Positions 6,388 to 14,600 of a DNA stretch of 64,000 nucleotides are shown piece after piece. This stretch comes from Streptomyces endocoffeicus (GTDB lineage: Bacteria; Actinomycetota; Actinomycetes; Streptomycetales; Streptomycetaceae): NCBI RefSeq assembly GCF_016741935.1, contig NZ_JAERRG010000009.1:248001-312000 (forward strand). The letters are read 5' to 3'. The position numbers and the translations under genes are program-made. Positions within the stretch are counted from its first letter, which is position 1. Every line of letters begins with the position of its first letter. The notes beneath the pieces are model-generated. The model was not told where the DNA came from. It did no database searches and saw nothing but the letters and a program-made list of their open reading frames with translations.

Positions 6388-9297
6388 ATGTCCCACGAGG
6401 CACAGCTCAACGAGCGCTACCCACTCCTGTCCAAGCTCTCGGAGCCGCTGAAGAAGGCCGAGCGCGACATCGTCGGCCGTCAGCACGAGACGATGCAGCT
6501 GCTGGCCTCGATGAGCCGCCCTGAGCTGTGCAATGCGCTTCTGCTGGCCGAGGCCGGAACGGGCAAGACCGCATTGGTCCAGGCCACGATGCTCATGGAT
6601 CCGGACCGCCTCTACCTGGAGGTGGACCCGGCGCGCATGATCTCCGAGGCGGGCAACGCCGAGAACATGGCCGCGAAGCTCAAGGGCTTCTTCGACGAGG
6701 CCGAGAACTTCGTCAAGGACGAGAAGCGCGAACTGGTGCTCTTCATCGACGAGTTCCACCAGATCATCCAGCTCTCCGACGCCGCCGTCGAGGCGATCAA
6801 GCCGGTCCTCGCGGCCTCGGGAACCCGAGGCATCAGGATCATCGCGGCGACGACCTACGAGGAGTTCCACAAGCACATCTCACCGAACCAGCCGCTCGTC
6901 GAGCGCCTGCAGCGCATCAACCTCAACCCGCCGGACCAGGCGACGACCATCAAGATCCTGCAGGGCATGGCCGAACGGTACGGCGTGGCCGACGAGTTCT
7001 ACGACGACCACATCTTCCGGCAGATCTACGAGTACACCCAGCGCTACATGCCGGCCAGCGCCCAGCCGCGCAAGTCGATCCTCGTACTCGACTCCATGGT
7101 CGGCTGGCATCGCCTGACGCACCGGCCGATGGACCGGGACCTGCTCTCGGACGTGCTCATGGAGTCCCTGAATGTGAACGTCGCATTCCGGGTCGACGGC
7201 GCGAAGATCAAGCAGCAGCTGGACGCCAAGGTGTTCAGCCAGGAGTGGGCGACCGGCGCGGTGGCGCGTCGTCTGCAGTTGTCGGTGGCGGACCTCAACG
7301 ACAAGGGAAAGCCGATGGCGAGCCTGCTGTTCACAGGATCGACGGGAACGGGGAAATTCTGCATCGACTCGACGCAGGTTCCAGTCTATTCGAGCAACAG
7401 CGAGACCACCTGGAAACTGCACGGCGACCTGGTCCCGGGCGACAGAGTGTTCGGTCGCCAAGGTCGCCCGGTCGAGGTGCTCGGACACTTCCCGCAGGGC
7501 ATGCAGGACGTCTACCGGGTCACGCTCTGGGACGGCCGGACTCTCGACGTTGGAGGACCGCACTTGTGGACGGTCTACACAGCCGATCAGCGGTCGAAGA
7601 AGCATGCGGGCAAGGACGTCGCACCGATGGTCCTGAGCACGCAGGAAATGGTCGAGCGTGGCGTCGTGCGGACCTACCCCGGCGACTCTCGGGAGTATCT
7701 GAAGTTCTTCATCCCGGCGAACGGACCGGTGCACTGGCCGGAGCAGGACTTCGACGTCGACCCGTACGTCTTGGGCGTCCTCATCGGCAACGGGTGCCTC
7801 ACTGAGACGAAGCTGACGCTCTCGTCTGACGGGGACGACGCCGACCACACCGTGTGGACGGTGGGCGAATGGCTGGGATCGGCACCAAAGTCGTACGGGC
7901 ACAGCTACAGCTGGGTCTTCCCTGCCGGCGTTGGCCCGGTGGAGGACCGCCGCGATTCGCTGTACCAGACAAAGGACGTGCTTGCCTCGGTTCCCGATCT
8001 GATCGGTGCGCGCTCGGCGGAGCGCCGTATCCCGGAGAGGTACAAACACGGATCGGTACAGCAGCGGTGGGCGCTGGTGCAGGGCCTTTTCGACACCGAC
8101 GGATCGATCGGCGGTTCTAACGACCGCTTCAACGTCTCGTACTCGACGTTCTCCAAGGGGCTCGCGGAGGACCTCAGGGAGGTGCTGTTCTCGCTCGGCG
8201 TCTCGAACACGATCAAATCGTGGACACGCACGAAGGAGGGCGGGCGCGAACTGATTGAGTATGACATGCATGTGAAGGTCGGCAACGAGGATAAGGCCCG
8301 GTTCTTCTCCCTCCCCCGCAAGCACGAGATCGCACGGCGGGCGGTCATCGAGACCTCGGGTCGTAAGCGCGTGAAGAAGTTCGACATGGTCGGCATCGCG
8401 TCGATCGAGAAGCTGCCGGAGCAACAGAGCTCGTCCTGCATCTACGTCGACGACGACGAGCACCTTTATCAGGCAGGCGACTTCGTCGTCACACACAACA
8501 CCGAGTTGGCGAAGCAGCTGGCGCGACTGCTGTTCGGTGACGACCAGCGGCACCTGATCCGGTTCGACATGACGGAGTACGCCGAGGACTCGTCGTTCAC
8601 GGCGTTCCGTTCTGAACTCACCAAGCGCGTGTGGGACCTCTCCCACGCTGTGCTGCTTTTCGACGAGGTCGAGAAGGCCTCGTCGATGGTGACACGCGTG
8701 CTGCTGCAGGTGCTCGACGACGGCCGGCTCAACGATGACAACAACCGCGAGGTGAGCTTCCTCAACACCTACATCGTGCTGACGACGAACGCCGGCTCGG
8801 AGATCTACAAGGACATCGCGCAGTACGCGGCGGACGACACCGGGTCGGGCAAGCAGCTGCTGGAGTACGAGAAGCTCATCCGTCGCTCTGTCTCCTCGAC
8901 GACGGGCGACAACCGGTTTCCGCCCGAGCTGCTGGGCCGTATCGACGCGATCGTACCTTTCCAGCCGCTGTCGCTGCCGACACAGCAAAAGATCGTGCGG
9001 AAGAAGCTGCACCAGATGGTGCAGGAGGTGTCCGTCAAGCACAACGTGCGGGTCGACGTCGATGCGAGGGTCCTGCAGTACCTCATCGAGGACAAGGGCG
9101 ACACCGACTCTGATGCCGGCGGTGCGCGTGCGGCTGTGGCGAAGCTGACCGACGAGGTCACCACCGCGGTGGCAACCTTCCTCAACGAGCGCCCCTCGGA
9201 ACGACGGATCCGCATCGACGTCGTCGGCGACCTGGTCAGCGACGACAAGAACCTGCTGAGTTCCGACGCCTACGTCGAGGTCAGCGCGGCGCGATGA
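6388..9297 (+). CDS. ClpA-like double AAA+ ATPase interrupted by an intein
   Basis: A 969-residue precursor; the mature protein would be about 588 residues. First AAA+ module: Walker A AEAGTGKT near residue 55 and Walker B LVLFIDEFHQI near 120, with a conserved AATTYEEFHKHI sensor region. The second module starts with GSTGTGK, is cut there by the intein (residues about 324-704), then resumes TELAKQLARLLFGD, with Walker B VLLFDEVEKAS and ELLGRIDAIVPF near the end. This is the Clp/Hsp100 class 1 layout, lacking the usual N-domain and any ClpP-binding loop I can identify. I chose ATG 6388 because GGGAGG is at 6371; ATG 6316 has no ribosome site. It probably remodels or loads proteins for the adjacent transfer/transcription genes. 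Confidence 0.85.
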   Translation: MSHEAQLNERYPLLSKLSEPLKKAERDIVGRQHETMQLLASMSRPELCNALLLAEAGTGKTALVQATMLMDPDRLYLEVDPARMISEAGNAENMAAKLKGFFDEAENFVKDEKRELVLFIDEFHQIIQLSDAAVEAIKPVLAASGTRGIRIIAATTYEEFHKHISPNQPLVERLQRINLNPPDQATTIKILQGMAERYGVADEFYDDHIFRQIYEYTQRYMPASAQPRKSILVLDSMVGWHRLTHRPMDRDLLSDVLMESLNVNVAFRVDGAKIKQQLDAKVFSQEWATGAVARRLQLSVADLNDKGKPMASLLFTGSTGTGKFCIDSTQVPVYSSNSETTWKLHGDLVPGDRVFGRQGRPVEVLGHFPQGMQDVYRVTLWDGRTLDVGGPHLWTVYTADQRSKKHAGKDVAPMVLSTQEMVERGVVRTYPGDSREYLKFFIPANGPVHWPEQDFDVDPYVLGVLIGNGCLTETKLTLSSDGDDADHTVWTVGEWLGSAPKSYGHSYSWVFPAGVGPVEDRRDSLYQTKDVLASVPDLIGARSAERRIPERYKHGSVQQRWALVQGLFDTDGSIGGSNDRFNVSYSTFSKGLAEDLREVLFSLGVSNTIKSWTRTKEGGRELIEYDMHVKVGNEDKARFFSLPRKHEIARRAVIETSGRKRVKKFDMVGIASIEKLPEQQSSSCIYVDDDEHLYQAGDFVVTHNTELAKQLARLLFGDDQRHLIRFDMTEYAEDSSFTAFRSELTKRVWDLSHAVLLFDEVEKASSMVTRVLLQVLDDGRLNDDNNREVSFLNTYIVLTTNAGSEIYKDIAQYAADDTGSGKQLLEYEKLIRRSVSSTTGDNRFPPELLGRIDAIVPFQPLSLPTQQKIVRKKLHQMVQEVSVKHNVRVDVDARVLQYLIEDKGDTDSDAGGARAAVAKLTDEVTTAVATFLNERPSERRIRIDVVGDLVSDDKNLLSSDAYVEVSAAR
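7357..8499 (+). other. intein 1 (class 3-type features, LAGLIDADG endonuclease domain)
   Basis: A 381-residue in-frame insertion between the Lys and Thr of the second P-loop. Its C-terminus is DFVVTHN followed by Thr, a typical asparagine splice junction. Block B reads GPHLWTVY, block F SSCIYVDDDEHLY, and the residue before HN is Thr. This Trp/Cys/Thr set is the mark of class 3 inteins, which use an internal Cys. The first residue is Phe if the P-loop is to be restored exactly, with Cys second. The endonuclease halves are VLGVLIGNGCL and VQGLFDTDGSI. The first has Asn where the catalytic acid is expected, so nuclease activity is doubtful. Confidence 0.9.
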
Positions 9298-9439
9298 GCC
9301 GGTCGAGGACAGCGGGAACCAGTCGAGTCATGAGCCGATAGCCCATTCACGCCCTGTGATTGCCTATCATCATAGGGCGACAACAAGTCACCCATAAGCC
9401 AGGCGAACTGTGTTTTATTAGCGAAGGGGTCGCGCATCA

Positions 9440-11512
9440 ATGGGCATTCTGGGAGGGGCAACGGTCAACCAGAAGAAGAAGCGGAAGAAGAAGCCCGACG
9501 AGCTTCTGGCCTCCGTGGTGAGAGAGACGGCGATCCCGGCGGCGGTCGAGCTGCTGCGTTCGAACACGCGGTTCGTCTTTCCCAGCGGTACCGCCTGGGT
9601 GATGCTCGTGCTCGCAGCCGACTCGATCGGCGGCTTGAGCAAGCGGCACGGCCGGGACGAGGCGAAGGGCTCGATCATCGAGCTCATCAGCTCCGACCAG
9701 ATCCGCACGGTGGCCACGGCGGAGATGCTCGCAGAGGAGGCCTTCGGCATCATCCCCACCGACGAGACTCTCGCGCGCATGGAGGAGTACTCGCTGCTCA
9801 CCGGTGCCACCTACACCTGGGCCGTCGTGTGGCAGAAGCCCAGCGGCGACCTGCTCGTCGATCTGGTGAACGATGCGACCTTCGCGCAGGCGCGCTTTGT
9901 CGCTGCAGGAACCACGAGTCTCGAAGAAGCCGTGGGCAAGAAGGCGTGGGAAGAGCACAGCGGCCTGGTCGCCGAGGCTGGAGCCACTGACCCCGTCCCT
10001 GCCGTCCTCGGGGAGGACGAGGGAGATGCGATCTTCGACGAGATCCCCGGTGTCGAGGGGGCTGACGAGGGCCTGGACGACGAGCCGCTCTTCAGCGACG
10101 TCGTCGACGCGGATGAAGGGGCGGACGCAGCCATGCTCGACGGGGACGCCGCAAGTATCGACGACGCGGGCACCGTCCCGGTCGAGTCGGAGCCGGACTA
10201 CGACGGCGACGAGGCGGCCGGCTACGAGGGTTTCGACGAGACCGACGCCGGCTACGGCATCGAGGGCGACTACCAGGAGGCCGGCGACACTGTGCTGCTG
10301 GCCGATCAGGCCCAGGTGCGCGACGTCATCGCCCGCCGGTTCCTCTCCGAGGAGCTGGACCTGGACGTCCGGCTCGATGAGTTCAACGCGACCTTCGCCA
10401 TCGGCGCGCCGGTCGTGCAGATCGCTGTGCCCGAAGGCGCGACGGAGTGGCTCGGGGACCAGGTCGCCCAGCTCAACCGGCAGGCCAACGCAGACCTGAT
10501 GCAGCTCCGTTCCGCGCACGAGGATGAGCTGCGTGCGCTCTACGTCAACCTCATGTCGGCGCACACCGAGCAGGTCATCCGCGATGTGGCCACCGGCCGC
10601 GCGGGCTCCCGGTACAAGCTGCTGAAGGACGCCGCCGAGGCCGAGCACCAGCAACGGCAGACGGAGAAGGATGAGAAGATCCGGGCCCGCCGGGCGGAGA
10701 TCGCCCAGGACTACGAGTCGCAGGCCTCCAAGGTGGCCCAGCAGGCGGCGCTCTCGGCGGAACTGCAGTACAAGGAGCGCAACCGCTCGAAGATGCAGCG
10801 CGAGCAGATCGACTCCGCCGCCGAGATCGAGCGGGACATCGAGGACACCCACGCGCACAACCAGCAGGAGATCCTGCGGGTCCGGAGCTCGGACGCGACG
10901 CTGAAGATGCAGACCGGGCAGACGCGGATCTTCGAGGTGCTGGCCGAACGGCAGTCGGAGCACCTGGCGGCCGAGGAAGAGCGCCTGAACCGGTGGAAGT
11001 CCGAGATCCAGCGGATCGTCGACGACAACCGCAAGGCCGACATCGCCCAGTCCGAGGCGCTGGCCGAGCACCTGCGGACCACGGACGAGATCGGTGTCCT
11101 GCGCCGGGAGCAGCAGGACCTCCTGCTGGTTGTGCGCTCTGAGCACGCCGACCGGATCCGCCGGATGGAGGACGAGCTCGAACGCAACCGCCAGGACGCC
11201 ATCACGCAGATGACGGCTCGGGACGCCGAATGGCAGCACAGCCTCAACCTGGAGAAGGAGAAGACCAGCTCCCAGGTGGCGCGGGTCACCGACCTGCTCC
11301 AGCAGCTGTCGACGGTCGAGGATTCAGTGGCCAGGCGGTACGAGCCGCGCCTGGCGGAGATGCAGGCCGACAAGGAGTCCTACACCAACGAGCTGGCTCG
11401 GGCCTCCGAGATGCAGAGCCGCTCGAACAAGATCCTCGTCGTCATGATCGTCACGCTCTCGCTCCTGATGGGCGTGGCCGGCTTCATCGTCGGGGTGGTC
11501 TTGACCCGTTGA
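9440..11512 (+). CDS. membrane-anchored coiled-coil protein (690 aa)
   Basis: Not recognised. The N-terminus is very basic (NQKKKRKKKPDE), followed by a folded-looking region to about residue 170 and an acidic Asp/Glu/Gly linker (about 180-290). A long Glu/Arg/Gln-rich coiled coil runs from about 340 to 660, and one C-terminal membrane helix (ILVVMIVTLSLLMGVAGFIV) ends in LTR. This is a tail-anchored topology with the coil in the cytoplasm. ATG 9440 follows GAAGGGG. Lying between two ATPase genes on the same strand, it could tether or scaffold a machine at the membrane; that role is inference. Confidence 0.7.
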   Translation: MGILGGATVNQKKKRKKKPDELLASVVRETAIPAAVELLRSNTRFVFPSGTAWVMLVLAADSIGGLSKRHGRDEAKGSIIELISSDQIRTVATAEMLAEEAFGIIPTDETLARMEEYSLLTGATYTWAVVWQKPSGDLLVDLVNDATFAQARFVAAGTTSLEEAVGKKAWEEHSGLVAEAGATDPVPAVLGEDEGDAIFDEIPGVEGADEGLDDEPLFSDVVDADEGADAAMLDGDAASIDDAGTVPVESEPDYDGDEAAGYEGFDETDAGYGIEGDYQEAGDTVLLADQAQVRDVIARRFLSEELDLDVRLDEFNATFAIGAPVVQIAVPEGATEWLGDQVAQLNRQANADLMQLRSAHEDELRALYVNLMSAHTEQVIRDVATGRAGSRYKLLKDAAEAEHQQRQTEKDEKIRARRAEIAQDYESQASKVAQQAALSAELQYKERNRSKMQREQIDSAAEIERDIEDTHAHNQQEILRVRSSDATLKMQTGQTRIFEVLAERQSEHLAAEEERLNRWKSEIQRIVDDNRKADIAQSEALAEHLRTTDEIGVLRREQQDLLLVVRSEHADRIRRMEDELERNRQDAITQMTARDAEWQHSLNLEKEKTSSQVARVTDLLQQLSTVEDSVARRYEPRLAEMQADKESYTNELARASEMQSRSNKILVVMIVTLSLLMGVAGFIVGVVLTR

Positions 11513-11541
11513 GCGATCCGGTCATGACCGACGGGGGATCT

Positions 11542-11575
11542 GACGGCGCATGGGGCGTGTTTCCCATGCGCCGTC
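11542..11575. terminator. hairpin between coiled-coil and coupling-protein genes
   Basis: A 13-bp perfect stem (GACGGCGCATGGG and its complement) with an 8-base loop. No T-tract, so it may terminate or only attenuate read-through into the coupling-protein gene 65 bases on. Confidence 0.5.
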
Positions 11576-11639
11576 GTCGTCTGCGCAGGCAGGCGCACTG
11601 GACAGCAGAACGGGCGAGGCTCGAGATTAAGGGATCACG

Positions 11640-14600
11640 ATGGCCACGAACAGGCGGAAGGCGGCACGGCCGAAGGCGAGTAGCTGGGACAAGATCTCAG
11701 CGCGGACGCCCGGCGAGACGCTGACGAACCGAGACGTCCACGACAACCAGCAGTTGGACCGCAGCACGTTCCTGACCCTGAAGTCGACCAGACCGGGCAT
11801 CGTCGTCGCGGTGATTGCCGGCGTGCTGGTGACGATCGTCGCCTGGGTCTTCTACTCGCTCATCGCCGCGGCGGTGCTCTCGGTGGGCGTGTCCGTAGGT
11901 TCGGGTGTGTCCAGCAGCGGCAGCAGCACCGGCAAGCCGAGCGCGTACTACATCCAGGACACCACGACGGGTGCGGGCGGCTCGGTCGTGAAGTGTTACC
12001 GGCCCCTGACCAAGGACGGCAACCCGGACGTGGAGGCCGAGTGCTACCCCAGCGCTGAGACTGTTCCGGTCCCCAACTGGTACACCGCGGCGAAGGACGG
12101 CAAGCCCAGCGCCGAGAAGCCGGCTGAGCCCAAGAAGAGCGCGACGACGGTCGGCGAGCATCTGGCCGACGTCTCGGGATTCAAGCTCTTCATCACGCTC
12201 AGCTCGGGTCTCATGGTCGCCCTCATCATCGGTACGTGGTTCTCGCGGAAGGTCGCCGCAGCGAACCTGATGAACACCACGAGCGACATCAACCAATACC
12301 ACAACGACCAGCACATCGCTCTGCCGGAAGAGATCCAGCAGAACTACGACTGGTTCCCCGACGCCGGTGCTCACTCGAGCGTGCAGGTCAGCTCGATGCT
12401 CAGCCACATGATGCTCAAGAAGAAGGGTCTGGGCACCGTCGAGTTCGCCCAGCGCGCCAAGAAGGACGTCATCGTTGAGAAGGGGAACCTCGTCTATTAC
12501 ACCGGCGAGGTCATGGACGACGACGAGGGCGATCCGCTGACGCAGACCCTGCCGATCATCGACGAGGACTTCGGCGACGAACTGTTCGAGGCATCCGGGC
12601 TCCCCGATGACAAGACGCTGCGGCAGAAGTACGACACGACGCGGATCCCGTACAACCCTGACGGCAAGAACCGGGACAAGCTCGGTTTCGGGTCGGACAC
12701 GTACAAGACCGTCGCTGACCTGATCAAGGAGGACTGGGAGTTCCCGGCGTGCGAGGTCCAGCGCCCGGCCGGGGCGTATGTGGTCGATACCGCCCCGGTG
12801 AACACCATGGTGCTGGCCATTACCCGAGCCGGTAAGGGCCAGACGTACATCGAGCCGGTCATCGACATGTGGTCGCGGGAGAAGAAACCCTCGAACATGG
12901 TCATCAACGACCCCAAGGGCGAGTTGTTGGTGAAGAACTACGTGCCCCTGGTCACACGCGGGTTCGAGCCGGTCCAGTTCAACCTGATCAACTCCATGAA
13001 GACCGACATCTACAGCCCCCTGGGGCTGGCGGCCGACGCGGCGCGTGAGGGCAACTTCACCAAGTGCGCGCTGTACGTGGAGAACATCGCCGGAATCTTC
13101 TTCCCGCTCGACGGCGGCGAGGACCCGGTCTGGCCCAATGCCGCCAACAACGCCTTCAAGCGCGCGGCCTACGGACTCATCGACTTCTATCTGGAGGAGG
13201 AACGGGAGCTGCGCAGTGCCGCAGCCGTGCTGAATATGGACCCGGCGCTGCTGGAGCAGAAACTCGATGACCTCTGGGGCAAGGTCACGCTCTACAACTG
13301 CTACCAGCTCTTCGTGCAGATGAGCTCGAAGAAGATCAAGAACCCTGAGGCCGAGCTGGAGAAGCGGGTCAAGGCCGGCGAGTTCGAGAACAACGAGGAC
13401 GCCCTGGCCGAGGAGCAGGAGAAGGCGGCGGCCCAGGCCTTCATGTGGGAGGGCAAAGCCGATCAGGACATGCTCAGCCTGTACTTCAACGCGAGCGAGG
13501 AGCTGCCCCGCAACAACATGCGCACGCTGGTGGGCAACGCCCACAACGCGCTGCGCTCGATGGCCGGCGCGGAGAAGATGCTGGCCTCGGTGTACGGCAT
13601 CGCGATCACCGCCATGTCGTTCTTCACCGACCCCACGATCTCGACGCTGACCTCGGGCAAGCCCTCGCAGAACACCGATCTGGCCGGCCTGAGCTTCCCT
13701 CGTCGCCTCGGCGTGCGCTTCGCGCCGACCTACGTCAAGCGCGACCACCTCGTCGGTCAGCAGGCTGTGTGGTCCGCCTACACGGACCCGATGTTCACCG
13801 AGAACCTGGGCGAGGACTTCGAGCACGAGGAGATCGTCGGCCGCGAAGGTTGGGCCCGGTACAACTTCAAGGGCAAGTTCCCTGGCGACGAAGCCTGGCT
13901 CAAGCTGGAGCTGGTCAACCCGCAGACGAAGATGCTGGTACGTACCTTCTACTTCAGCTTCACGAAGAACTACCAGGTCTCGCTCAACGGCCGGCACTAC
14001 GTGGTCGAGCCGGTGACGGGCAAGAAGATCGTGAAGAACGGCGTGATACGTGAACTGAAGCCGGTGCGTGAGGGCGGCACCCGGGACGGGAAGATCCTCT
14101 CTTTCCAGCCCGGGGACACGCTGTACCCGGACACGCGGCTCGATTTCTCCGGCGACGGCAACCCGGAGAAGGTCTCGTACCAGGCACGGGCGATCACGCA
14201 GACGCTGTCGCGCTACTCGGAGTCCCCCAAGGCGCTGTTCCTGGTGACTCCGCCTCACCTGATGAAGTACGCGAAGCTGATCCTGATCCTGGTCAAGCAG
14301 CTGTTCGACGTGAGCGCCGACCAGGCGTACATGACCAAGTCGAACCAGAAGCCGCTCTACCGCACGCGGTTCATGCTCGACGAGCTCGGCAACCTGCAGT
14401 CGGAGGGCAAGGGCATCGACGCCTTCGAGACGATGCTCTCCATCGGCCTGGGCCAGGAGCAGCAGTTCACGCTCATCCTGCAGACCCTGCAGCAGCTGCG
14501 CGACGTCTACGGCGAGAGTGTCGACAAGATCGTGCAAGGAAATTGCCTCGTACTCAACGCCAAGATCGCCACGCCGGACGGATGGACGACGATGGAGAGG

